A DNA stretch of 26,121 nucleotides from Pseudomonadota bacterium. GTDB lineage: Bacteria; Desulfobacterota; Desulfovibrionia; Desulfovibrionales; Desulfovibrionaceae. The DNA lies in contig JAEWPX010000069.1 in NCBI GenBank assembly GCA_023399375.1, positions 1 through 26,121 on the forward strand. The letters run 5' to 3'. Below, one piece after another: positions 6,207 to 13,886 of this stretch; positions within the stretch are counted from its first letter, which is position 1, and every line of letters begins with the position of its first letter. The notes under the pieces are model-generated. The model ran no database searches. It was not told where the DNA came from and saw only the letters and a program-made list of their open reading frames with translations. The translations under genes were made by a program, and so were the position numbers.

Positions 6207-8327
6207 ATGACTTTCTCTCGTCTTTCGTGGTGCGAATGGCGCATATGGCCTGTTGTTGCGCTGTTTGCGGCATTGGCTTTTCTTGTATTGCGTTTTCCTG
6301 TCGTCGCTCTGGATTTCGACCTATGGTATCATTTGCTGGGCGGCTCCTATATCCTCAAGCATCACGCCTTGCCAGATGCGCCTTTTTTTTCCTATTTGCA
6401 GCAAAATCCTGGTGGATGGGTTGATTACTATTGGCTTTTTCAGGTGGTAGTCGAATCCGCATATCGTCTGGGAGGGTATGCTGCACTGGTCGTTTTGCGC
6501 AGTGTTCTTTATTTGATCACCGTCTGGATGGTTTTCTCGTATTTGCGTAGCGCCGACGAGAGCAAAGATAATGGTGTATATGTCTTTATTCTGACGCTTT
6601 CTTGCATTTACGCGCTTGCCATCGTGCCGCGCGATCTGATCTTGCGGCCGCATATTGTTACCTATCTCTTTATTGTTGTGTTTCATTTTATTGTGGACAG
6701 GCGTCCGCAATGGCGCTGGGCGTTGCCGGTTTTGGCGCTGGTTTGGACGAACGTGCATGGGGTGGAATATCCTGTTCTTCTGGTGGTTGGCGGCGCGTAT
6801 CTGGCGGAATTTTTCTTGCCGAAACTGCTGCGGCGGCCGGTTCCGGAGACTGCACGGAAGCTGCGCTGGCCGCTCATCTTGTCGCTCTATGCCATTTTGG
6901 CCACGCCGGCCGGATTCTCGCTGCTCGCAAAGCCTTTTTCACCGCCGCTCTTTCACGAACGGGTGGTCAGCGAGCTTATGCCCAGGGAAATCGGGACGTT
7001 TTTCCTCTTTGCTTTCAATATGGGAGGGAATTTCGTCGAGACTTCGGGCAATGTGCTGGTGGTGTTTCTTGTCGGCGCGGTGGCGGCATTGGGCTGGATG
7101 CGGCGGTTGCGCGTCAGCCGCATCATTCTCTTTGCCGGGGGGCTTTTCCTATTGCCCCAGTCGCGTCGCTTTACGTATGAGTTTATCCTGCTTTGTCTGC
7201 CGTTGGCCGGTGATGCGGTGGCGCTTCTGGCCGAAAGGAGGCCGCGCGTCGTTTCCTGGAAAGCGGCGCTTGCCGCGTGCATGATCGTGGTTCTGGCCTC
7301 GGTCTGGTGCCTGTCGGACTTTCTGGGGCACAGGCAGCGTTTCCCGGTCGATCTGGCGCGGTTGCCCGTGGGCGTGTGCGATTTCCTCATGAAGGAGGGG
7401 CCGGGCGGCAGGATCTTCAACGTGCCCAATCCGGGGGGCTACCTGGAGTGGCGGCTCTATCCCAAGTACAAGATATTCATGGATATGCAGACGATGCTCT
7501 TTTCGAGCCTCGATCTGTTCACGGGAATTGCCGGATTTGGGGACAAGGAGTTGCTGCGTCGCACGGTCGCGAAGTACAAGACCGGTTTTTTGGCCGTGGA
7601 CATCCGGGACAAGGATTTCGGCAAGCAGCTTGAAGGAATAGGGCATTTCGAACCGGTCTTTTTCGATGATGCGCTGGTGTTGTACGCCGATGCCGACCAG
7701 TATCCAGAACTGGTGGCGCGGTTCAAGTTGCAGGCGCTCAATCCCTTCACATCCGTGACCGAGGACTACGAGGCCATGGATGCGCAAAAACGCGAGGCGA
7801 TCCTTGCCGAATGCCGGCGTATGCAGGCCGTATCGCCGGACGGGCTTGTCGTCGGCACCGTGGTTGCGAAGATCCTGCTCGCCAAGGGGGAGACGGAGCA
7901 AGCCGCGCAGGTCGCCGCGCGGCTTATGGAAGTCTTTCCCGACCGCTACATGGGCTATGCCCTGGCCGGGCTCGCAGCGTTCAAGGAAGAGCGGTACGCC
8001 GACGCCCTTGCGCACAACAAGGAGGCGCTCGCGCGCGCCATGCCCGGGGAGCGGGCCCTGGTGGTGCGCAACCTGTATGCGACGTATGCGCGGCTCAAGG
8101 AATTCGACAAGGCGTACGAGACGTTGTCGTCGCTGATCAACCCCATGGCTCCGACCGCCACTTTTTCGGACGTCTACGACCTGGGTATGGCGGCCGTGGC
8201 TTCGGGCAAGGCGCGGGAAGGGAAACTGCTGTTGACCATGGCGCAAGCCAAGGCCTCGGACAAGGATGCGGAGAAGTCCAAGGAGATCGCTTCGCTTCTT
8301 GGCATGATGCAGGAGACGCCGGACTGA
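6207..8327 (+). CDS. Multi-pass membrane protein, GT-C glycosyltransferase-like, with C-terminal TPR region
   Basis: A 706-aa protein. The N-terminal 370 or so residues contain about ten hydrophobic helices. The first is followed by an Asp-rich motif, ALDFDLWYHLLGG (DFD at 36-38), and then by 'WVDYYWLFQ'. Asp motifs in the first external loop are typical of GT-C enzymes that use lipid-linked sugars. A soluble part follows, and residues from about 550 on look like TPR helical repeats (AAQVAARLMEVFPDRYMGYALAG; EERYADALAHNKEAL). The gene lies between pilin genes, so a role in pilin glycosylation (compare PglL or TfpW) is possible but inferred. ATG 6207 was chosen because GGAG lies at 6198-6201; ATG 6177 in the same frame has no such site. 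Alternatives: an O-antigen ligase-like or uncharacterised membrane protein. Confidence 0.75.
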   Translation: MTFSRLSWCEWRIWPVVALFAALAFLVLRFPVVALDFDLWYHLLGGSYILKHHALPDAPFFSYLQQNPGGWVDYYWLFQVVVESAYRLGGYAALVVLRSVLYLITVWMVFSYLRSADESKDNGVYVFILTLSCIYALAIVPRDLILRPHIVTYLFIVVFHFIVDRRPQWRWALPVLALVWTNVHGVEYPVLLVVGGAYLAEFFLPKLLRRPVPETARKLRWPLILSLYAILATPAGFSLLAKPFSPPLFHERVVSELMPREIGTFFLFAFNMGGNFVETSGNVLVVFLVGAVAALGWMRRLRVSRIILFAGGLFLLPQSRRFTYEFILLCLPLAGDAVALLAERRPRVVSWKAALAACMIVVLASVWCLSDFLGHRQRFPVDLARLPVGVCDFLMKEGPGGRIFNVPNPGGYLEWRLYPKYKIFMDMQTMLFSSLDLFTGIAGFGDKELLRRTVAKYKTGFLAVDIRDKDFGKQLEGIGHFEPVFFDDALVLYADADQYPELVARFKLQALNPFTSVTEDYEAMDAQKREAILAECRRMQAVSPDGLVVGTVVAKILLAKGETEQAAQVAARLMEVFPDRYMGYALAGLAAFKEERYADALAHNKEALARAMPGERALVVRNLYATYARLKEFDKAYETLSSLINPMAPTATFSDVYDLGMAAVASGKAREGKLLLTMAQAKASDKDAEKSKEIASLLGMMQETPD

Positions 8328-8399
8328 GGGACGGCGTCGGCAACGGGCTTCACGGGAGCTGCGTCTTGGTGTACGCTTCAGGCTAGGGGTGGAAGCGGC

Positions 8400-8891
8400 A
8401 TGATGCAATTTGGCGGGCATAAGGGCGCAGCGGGTTTCAGCGTCCTCGAGGGCGTGGCGGTCCTGCTGTTGGTCGGCATTCTTGCCGTTGCGGCGGCTGT
8501 GAAATACGGCAAGACAGGCGCGAGCGCCATTGCCGAGGCTGATGGCCTGCGTTCGGTCCTGCGCTACGCCCAGTCCCGGGCCATGGCCGACGTCTACACC
8601 TGGGGCGTTTCCTTCGACGCTTCGAGCTATACGCTTTTCTCCAACAATCCCAGCCAGTCGGGCCATGCCATTCCCGGACAGGGCAGCAGCACGCACGCGC
8701 TTGCGTCCGGCGTGAGCCTCAGCGGCACGTCGCCCATCATTTTCGATTGGCGCGGCCAGCCGGTCAAGACCACGATTACGACTGCCGGCGGTTGGGCCGA
8801 TCCGCAAAGCGCTTACCAGTACATCACGGTTTCGGAGTCCGGCGGTTCCGCCAACGTCACCATCACGCCCTACACGGGGTTCGTCCCATGA
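8400..8891 (+). CDS. Minor prepilin, GspH/FimT-like
   Basis: A 163-aa prepilin. The leader MMQFGGHKGAAG is followed by FSVLEGVAVLLLVGILAVAA, with Glu +5. The next segment (SALRSVLRYAQSRAMA-type helix, then a beta-rich region ending in 'YITVSESGGSANVTITP') is the pattern of GspH/FimT minor pseudopilins, which sit near the fibre tip and prime assembly. ATG 8400 or ATG 8403 could be the start; the ribosome site is weak (GGGGTGGAAG). The stop overlaps the next start as ATGA, so the two are translationally coupled. Confidence 0.85.
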   Translation: MMQFGGHKGAAGFSVLEGVAVLLLVGILAVAAAVKYGKTGASAIAEADGLRSVLRYAQSRAMADVYTWGVSFDASSYTLFSNNPSQSGHAIPGQGSSTHALASGVSLSGTSPIIFDWRGQPVKTTITTAGGWADPQSAYQYITVSESGGSANVTITPYTGFVP

Positions 8892-9340
8892 CGCGCCGAC
8901 GCGCTGCGCAAGGTTTCACGCTGCTTGAAGTGATCATGACGTTCGTCATTTTCGCGATCGTCTGTCTTGTCGCGGTGACGACGTTCAACCGCGGCATGAC
9001 GCGGACGGACATTCCGGTCAAACAGTTGCAGACGGACGCCAGTTTGCAGCTGGTTCTGGAAAACATGATCGCGGATAAAGCAAACGCCTACTCTACGAAC
9101 CTTGTCGGGTTCAATGCAGCTCTGGGGGCGACGAATACCGTTACATCGAATTATGCCACAGGCGGCGGCGGGAATTATATTATCTCGCAAAAAGAATTTG
9201 TCTGTCCGGTAAGTGGATATTTTGTCGCCACTTCGGGGACGAATCAATTTTTGCTGGTGACGATCAAGCCGAGCAGTACTTCCGGCGTCAGCTTGACGTA
9301 TTTGTTCAATTCGTCGAATAATTCTTGCAGCGGGCATTGA
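8888..9340 (+). CDS. Minor prepilin (GspI/MshD-like)
   Basis: A 150-aa prepilin. The leader MTRRRAAQG is followed by FTLLEVIMTFVIFAIVCLVA, with Glu +5. The globular part is Ser/Thr/Asn-rich and has two cysteines ('EFVCPVSG' and 'NNSCSGH') that may pair. The start overlaps the previous stop (ATGA at 8888-8891), and the next minor prepilin starts 2 bases after its stop. This close packing indicates one operon for the tip subunits. The GspI-like label rests mainly on position between the H-like and J-like genes. Confidence 0.85.
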   Translation: MTRRRAAQGFTLLEVIMTFVIFAIVCLVAVTTFNRGMTRTDIPVKQLQTDASLQLVLENMIADKANAYSTNLVGFNAALGATNTVTSNYATGGGGNYIISQKEFVCPVSGYFVATSGTNQFLLVTIKPSSTSGVSLTYLFNSSNNSCSGH

Positions 9341-9341
9341 A

Positions 9342-9875
9342 ATGCGGCGATATAGAGCAATGTTGCGTAAGGTTGGCGCGGGATTTACGGTCCTCGAAGT
9401 TATTCTCGTTTGCGTATTGCTTGGTATTCTTGTCCTTTTCAGCACGCGGATGTTCTCGAATGTGATTCGCGGCTACGTCCTCGCGCGCAATTCCGATGCC
9501 GCTGTGCAGAAAGCGCAGAACGCCATGCAGCGCATGACGCTCGATTTCACCTACTTAAAGCCGAATGAGTCTACGGGTACAGGTAATTCTTTGACCTACA
9601 ACATGACGTTGGCGAATACGTCACAAGTAACGATTCAGCAGTCAGGAAATCAGATTACGTATAGTGTCGGCGGTAATTCATATGTTTTGACCGATGGCGT
9701 GATGGCTGGGTCTCTGACATTTTCTTATTATAATTCATACAGTGCCGTTGCTGTAAATTCCATTAGCAGTGCTTCGAGTATTATCGGATTAAATTATATA
9801 ATGGTTGGAGACGACACAAGTCAGGGGTTGTCACAAAATTACGCAACACGTGTGATGGTTAATAAGATTAAATAG
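9342..9875 (+). CDS. Minor prepilin (GspJ/PilW-like)
   Basis: A 177-aa prepilin. The basic leader ends in GAG, followed by FTVLEVILVCVLLGILVLFS, with Glu +5. The segment after the helix (NSDAAVQKAQNAMQRMTLDFTYLKP) resembles the GspJ/PilW pattern of a long amphipathic helix followed by beta strands. The rest is Ser/Thr/Asn-rich. The start is 2 bases after the previous stop. ATG 9360 in the same frame would give a shorter leader. The 3' third of the gene is visibly poorer in GC than the upstream genes and leads into the AT-rich broken gene that follows. Confidence 0.82.
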   Translation: MRRYRAMLRKVGAGFTVLEVILVCVLLGILVLFSTRMFSNVIRGYVLARNSDAAVQKAQNAMQRMTLDFTYLKPNESTGTGNSLTYNMTLANTSQVTIQQSGNQITYSVGGNSYVLTDGVMAGSLTFSYYNSYSAVAVNSISSASSIIGLNYIMVGDDTSQGLSQNYATRVMVNKIK

Positions 9876-10063
9876 GAGCTTGTATGGGTACAGGCTGTTA
9901 TTGCATATTCAAAAAAGTGTTGCGTTGAGTATTTTTGTCCAAGGCGAACGGTTCAAGTTTGCTGTGGGCGATCGGCGCGCTTGTGTTGCTCAGTGTCGTT
10001 GGGGCGACTGTCGCGTTGATGAGCCCTTCAGCATTGCAGTCAAAGTTGGAACAGTAAGCCGGC

Positions 10064-11275
10064 ATGCGGGCATACTATGATGCTAATGCCGGGCTAAATT
10101 ATATTATGGGGATGCAGCAGTTTTCGCAGGTGAACGGCACGAGTTTTTCAAATTTTGCGAGTGCCATGGGTGGCGGCAGCACGGTTGCGTACAATATGGG
10201 TTCAGGTGATAATTTTTCCTTTCAACTCGGCAATATGGTTGCGAACGGCACCAACGGCACATATCAAGTGACGAGTCTCGTGGGGGGGGTAGCAAATACC
10301 ACTGGTGGAGGCGCATATGAATATGTTGTTTATGGAGGAGCAAAAGGGAATAGTTCTGTAATAAACTATACTTTAAGTACGTCATCAAAGACAAACGGAC
10401 GCTCGGAAGATGTTTTATCTGGGGATTCTGTCTCTATAACGGCTACTCGAACTACTGTTACCGGGAATGTGTACGGGAAAGAAAGTATAAATGTAGTAGA
10501 AGACACTAGTATTACAGGAAATGTTGTCTCGAATGGAAGTTTTACTGGGGGGTCGCGGGTAAAAGTTACTGGATATCTCTGCGCTGATGGAAATATTACT
10601 TTGGCAGATTCGACTGTTGTTGGTGGTGACATTAATGCCGGTGGTGATGTCGTCGTCGGCTCGGCGTCAAACCTTTCCGGAAGTATTTATTCTGCTGGCT
10701 CCGTTACAATAAATGCTGCCAGTGTAACTGTTGGAGGAAGTATTAATGCAGCAAAAGGGATATATTTAAATTCAAAAGCAAAAATTGGAGGGAGTACAAA
10801 TGCAGGAACAGGAGTATATTTTCAGGATGATTCAATAACTGTTGGTGGCGATGTTAACTCCTTGGCTGCGGTGAGCTTCGGCGGAAGTGTCGATGTCGTA
10901 TCCGGTAACGTATTTGCAAAGTCAAATATAGCAATTACAAAGACTGCAAAGATCAATAATAATGCTTATTCTGGTGGGAATATAAGTATTTCAAACTCTA
11001 ATTCAGATGGTACGTGTATTGCCGGAGTGGCTGCAGCTGTCGGCACAATTGCAAATTGTACAAGTAAAAATTGTGGAAGTGGACATTGCTATATTGGATC
11101 ATCGTTGCCAAATCAGTCTTCAGTGCAAGCTCCAATAAATCCTACAGCATATACATCTTGTGCAGTAAAAGCTGATCCAAACCCGCCGCTTAATACTTTG
11201 ACTACTGATGGAACTCTGAAAAACTATTATTTTGCAGGTAAAAGTTATTATTTTTCAGATATAAATATACCTTAG
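10064..11275 (+). CDS. Longest open fragment of the broken PilX/beta-helix gene
   Basis: A 403-codon open stretch from ATG 10064 to TAG 11273-11275. It lacks the hydrophobic PilX helix, which lies upstream of the TAA at 10055, and it has no plausible ribosome site. If translated alone it would be an unanchored beta-helix protein with no export signal. Repeats of the form 'xVxGxVxxxGxIxI' run through residues of about 135-320. The start begins mid-helix (MRAYYDANAGLNYIMG), which supports reading it as a gene fragment rather than a gene. Automatic annotation may list it as a hypothetical protein. Confidence 0.5.
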   Translation: MRAYYDANAGLNYIMGMQQFSQVNGTSFSNFASAMGGGSTVAYNMGSGDNFSFQLGNMVANGTNGTYQVTSLVGGVANTTGGGAYEYVVYGGAKGNSSVINYTLSTSSKTNGRSEDVLSGDSVSITATRTTVTGNVYGKESINVVEDTSITGNVVSNGSFTGGSRVKVTGYLCADGNITLADSTVVGGDINAGGDVVVGSASNLSGSIYSAGSVTINAASVTVGGSINAAKGIYLNSKAKIGGSTNAGTGVYFQDDSITVGGDVNSLAAVSFGGSVDVVSGNVFAKSNIAITKTAKINNNAYSGGNISISNSNSDGTCIAGVAAAVGTIANCTSKNCGSGHCYIGSSLPNQSSVQAPINPTAYTSCAVKADPNPPLNTLTTDGTLKNYYFAGKSYYFSDINIP

Positions 11276-11394
11276 GGGCAAACATTGTATTTTGATTTAT
11301 CAAAAGGCGATGTTACTATGTTTTGCACGGGAACTGTAAATTTTGCTGGCGGAAATAAAATAAAAATTCAACTGATGGTACAACATATCAAGAT

Positions 11395-11634
11395 ATGATA
11401 TCTGTAGACAAAAAATACGCAGCGAAAGTATATTTAGAGTCGAACGAAACTATGTATGTGGGATATGATTCAGATTGGTTTGGGACTCTGTTTTCACGTA
11501 AGACTTTGACTTTTAATGGGGGTAATGCAATAATTGGCTCCTATGCCAGTATTGAAGGAACTGTTACAATACAAACAGGAGGCGGGTATACGGTCACATA
11601 TGTGCAATCCAATTATGCGAAGAATACTTGGTGA
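11395..11634 (+). CDS. 3' fragment of the broken beta-helix gene in the shifted frame
   Basis: A 79-codon open stretch (MISVDKKYAAKVYLES.. to ..NYAKNTW). The frame is open from 11359 and reads STDGTTYQD just before this ATG, so it continues the upstream protein and does not start here. 'TLTFNGGNAIIGSYASIEGTVTIQ' resembles the beta-helix repeats upstream. No ribosome site is seen. Confidence 0.35.
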   Translation: MISVDKKYAAKVYLESNETMYVGYDSDWFGTLFSRKTLTFNGGNAIIGSYASIEGTVTIQTGGGYTVTYVQSNYAKNTW

Positions 11635-11659
11635 CTTGTAATATAAATTTATTTATAAT
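11631..11659 (+). promoter_or_regulatory. Candidate sigma70 promoter upstream of the PilX-lectin gene
   Basis: GTGACT (11631-11636), a 17-base spacer and TATAAT (11654-11659). The -10 box is perfect and the -35 matches TTGACA at four of six bases. The region is AT-rich, so a chance TATAAT is likely. If real, the lectin gene could be expressed separately from the pilin operon. Confidence 0.3.
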
Positions 11660-11778
11660 AATATTTCTTGTAATTCACCACTGCTTACTGCAAGAGAAGA
11701 GTACGGCAAAATGATAATTCCGTTTAATGTGGGACGTGCCTGCCGTAAGCCTCATCCCGCTTCCGGCGAGTGGCTGTC

Positions 11779-13170
11779 ATGCATTCTGCCCGAGACGCCC
11801 TACGGAATATTCTCTCCTCCTCCTGCGACGCCTCAGCCGCCGGCTCCTCGCTGCTTTACGCCATCCTCGCACTGACCACCCTCTCCGCAATCGCCGCCGC
11901 CATGGCGACGCTCAGTTCCACGACAAGCCAGACCTCCCTCACCAACGCCGACGCACTGCGCGCCCGCTACCTCGCCCTCTCCGGACTCAACCTCTGGAAC
12001 CCCGACAGCGTCGGCTCCTTCTTCATAGGCGCGGACGCCATACTGCTTTCCCAGTCCGGCCCCGACGCCACAGGTGCGTACGCCGTCACCAGCACAGGCG
12101 TCGTGCGCCCCGGAACCGCCGGCGAAACACGCAGCACCATCACCGCGACACGCGGCGGTTCCGGCGTTACCATCACCTTCAAGGACGACATCGATCACTT
12201 CAAAACCCCCGTCGTCGGCCAGACCGGAAACAGCGCCGGCGCAGGGCAGGTCTACGGCACCAACGCCGACGCCACTGCCCCCGCAACGCTCTCCGTCGGC
12301 GCATGGACCAGCCTGTGGACGCAAAACGTGTCGCGCTACGCCGGCGGCTGGGTGCGCCTGGGCTGCGGCGAATCCAAAACCACTGGCGCGGTCTGGTACA
12401 CGGGCAGCAAAGGAACCTGCACAGCGGGAAACTGCGCGCTCGGCACAGGGCTTCGCGCCTATTTCCGTTTCGCGTTTTCCGGCTACGACGACGATGCGCA
12501 ATCCAAGGCCTACGGCGACGGCTTCACTTTTACCATCGCCACGGCCGCAAACGATCCCGCAACCGCCGCCGGAGGCCCGGCCACGGGCGGAAGGGGCGAA
12601 TACCTGGGCTATGCCGGCCCCGGGCCGAGCGGCAAAGGCATCGTCCCCCCCAAAATGGCCGTGGAAATCGACACCTACCCCAATCGCGGACGCGGCGTCC
12701 CCGAAAGCGCCAATTCCCGCCGCGACGGCAGCAACGCCAACCACGTCGCCGTGGTCTATTGGGGTGATCCGGCAAACGCCTACGACGACAACGTCCACGG
12801 CCTCGGCTCCATGCCGCAAAATCCGATGTCGTCATCGGCAGGTTATGCGGAAAAGGCCGTCGCCAACGGCCAGCCCCAATGGCTCGAGGACGGCGATGAC
12901 CACGGGCTGCGTCTGGAACTGCAACGAAATGAATCGCAGGGGGGAAACGTCTACACCCTCAAAGTGTGGATCGATCCGGTAGGAACCGGGAAAAACGATG
13001 TGAGCGTGGACTACGTCGCCGAGACGCCCCTGGCCGTCTCCACCGTGTCGCTCACGGCGGCGGACCACGCCGGGCTCGCCGCCGTGCGCTTCGGCTTCAC
13101 CGAAGCCGCCAGCGAAGGAATAAGCCAGGATGTGGCCATACACGATTTCGCGTTGCGCTTCCGGGAGTAG
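11779..13170 (+). CDS. PilX-like minor pilus protein fused to an L-type (legume-type) lectin domain
   Basis: 463 aa from ATG 11779; GTG 11770 would add 3, and neither has a strong ribosome site. Residues of about 22-45 (GSSLLYAILALTTLSAIAAA) are a PilX-type hydrophobic helix, followed by the conserved 'LRARYLALSGLN'. A 100-residue linker domain comes next. From about 172 to the end the order of motifs is that of an L-type lectin beta-sandwich: GFTFTIA (248-254), a Gly-rich stretch with EYLGYAG, MAVEIDTYPN (293-302), NHVAVVYWGD (321-330), LRLELQRN, VYTLKVWID, and finally VRFGFTEA..ISQDVAIHDFALRF. Asp and Asn in the AVEIDTYPN and NHVA motifs correspond to the metal and sugar site region in plant and other L-type lectins. 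Role inferred: a tip adhesin carried by the pilus. Base composition is GC-rich, unlike the broken gene before it. Confidence 0.8.
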   Translation: MHSARDALRNILSSSCDASAAGSSLLYAILALTTLSAIAAAMATLSSTTSQTSLTNADALRARYLALSGLNLWNPDSVGSFFIGADAILLSQSGPDATGAYAVTSTGVVRPGTAGETRSTITATRGGSGVTITFKDDIDHFKTPVVGQTGNSAGAGQVYGTNADATAPATLSVGAWTSLWTQNVSRYAGGWVRLGCGESKTTGAVWYTGSKGTCTAGNCALGTGLRAYFRFAFSGYDDDAQSKAYGDGFTFTIATAANDPATAAGGPATGGRGEYLGYAGPGPSGKGIVPPKMAVEIDTYPNRGRGVPESANSRRDGSNANHVAVVYWGDPANAYDDNVHGLGSMPQNPMSSSAGYAEKAVANGQPQWLEDGDDHGLRLELQRNESQGGNVYTLKVWIDPVGTGKNDVSVDYVAETPLAVSTVSLTAADHAGLAAVRFGFTEAASEGISQDVAIHDFALRFRE

Positions 13171-13213
13171 CGGCGCGGTTGCAAATTCCGCGCGCGCGAA
13201 GCACACTGTTTCC

Positions 13214-13765
13214 ATGCGCCGCCTGATTCCCTGCCTCCTGCTCGCCGCAACGCTCGCCGCGTCGCCCGCGCAGGCAGACACCATCTACCAGTTCCGCGAC
13301 GCCAAGGGGCGAATTTACTTAAGCAACAAGAAACTCGACGACAACTACCAGCCCTTCGATTACATGCGCCTGCCCGCCGGCACGGACGCGAAAAAGGTCG
13401 TGCCGTTCATCCGCTACTACTGCCGCCGCCACGGCATGGACCCCAACCTCGTGCGCGCCATGGTCGAAGTGGAATCCGGCTTCGAAACCAAGGCCGTCTC
13501 GCCCAAGGGCGCGGCCGGACTCATGCAGATCATGCCCGGCACGGGAAAAGACCTTGGGCTCGCCGACGCCTTCGACGGCGCGACCAACCTCGAAGCCGGC
13601 ATACGCTACATGCGCGCGCTGCTCGACGCCTACGGCGACGTACGTCTCGCCCTGGCCGCCTACAACGCCGGCCCCGGCCGCGTGCCCAAACGCGGTCCCA
13701 TCCCCGATATCCCCGAAACCCGCGACTACGTGGCCAAGGTCATGGCCCGCGCCGGCATCCGTTAG
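13214..13765 (+). CDS. Secreted SLT-type lytic transglycosylase
   Basis: 183 aa. Signal peptide MRRLIPCLLLAATLAASPAQA, predicted cut before Asp22. A short DUF4124-like segment follows (TIYQFRDAKGRIYLSNKK, 23-40). The catalytic domain then has the SLT motifs VEVESGF with Glu87 as the expected acid, GAAGLMQIMPGT (99-110) and AAYNAGPGRV (148-157). It would cut peptidoglycan strands in the periplasm and leave anhydromuropeptides. ATG 13214 was chosen because it gives the signal peptide; an upstream in-frame start exists but reads nonsense. The gene is 43 bases after the lectin gene and on the same strand, so it may help the fibre pass through the wall, as dedicated transglycosylases do in other envelope machines. 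That link is inferred. Confidence 0.92.
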   Translation: MRRLIPCLLLAATLAASPAQADTIYQFRDAKGRIYLSNKKLDDNYQPFDYMRLPAGTDAKKVVPFIRYYCRRHGMDPNLVRAMVEVESGFETKAVSPKGAAGLMQIMPGTGKDLGLADAFDGATNLEAGIRYMRALLDAYGDVRLALAAYNAGPGRVPKRGPIPDIPETRDYVAKVMARAGIR

Positions 13766-13886
13766 CGCCGTTCCCGCCTTGACCTTGCGCACGGTTTGGG
13801 CGAGCAAGGTGAATCCGGGAGCGGATGGGGTCCGCGTTCCCGTAAACGCGGCCGCGTCTCGCGGCCACCCAAGGAGGACGGCTCAT

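Larger units (their letters stand above)
9884..11634 (+). pseudogene. PilX-like pilus protein with beta-helix repeats, broken by three stops and a frameshift
   Basis: AGGAG at 9874-9878 and ATG 9884 are intact, but the same frame meets TGA at 9926, TAA at 10055 and TAG at 11273. All three are flanked by sensible protein. Before the TAA the frame reads GSSLLWAIGALVLLSVVGA, a PilX-type helix matching GSSLLYAILALTTLSAIAA in the intact gene downstream. After it comes AGMRAYYDANAGLNYI, matching ALRARYLALSGLN. After the TAG it continues GQTLYFDLSKGDVTMF. Near 11357-11368, in an A-rich run, the frame shifts (one base missing), and coding goes on in another frame to the TGA at 11632-11634. Residues between are repeats such as SVTINAASVTVGGSINAAKG, typical of a right-handed beta-helix or bactofilin-like fold. 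It would have been a minor pilus subunit with a beta-helix head. Either a decaying gene or a poor-quality consensus. Confidence 0.8.

Noticed and set aside
7149..8807. A 552-codon minus-strand open frame opposite the membrane protein and the GspH-like prepilin
   Set aside because: It overlaps two well-supported genes, is His/Arg/Gly-rich and shows no motif.
10150..10158. CAAATTTTG resembling one arm of the dyad at 5086-5122
   Set aside because: It is a single half-site inside an AT-rich coding stretch and has no inverted partner.
10430..11100. Repeated GGT/GGA-rich codons that might be a DNA repeat array
   Set aside because: The repetition is in the protein (beta-helix turns); the DNA units differ in length and sequence, so it is not a CRISPR or tandem array.
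9926..11275. Stop-codon recoding (for example selenocysteine or pyrrolysine) in the PilX/beta-helix gene
   Set aside because: Three different stop codons and a frameshift occur in one gene, no other gene in the window has an internal stop, and I saw no SECIS-like hairpin reason for it.
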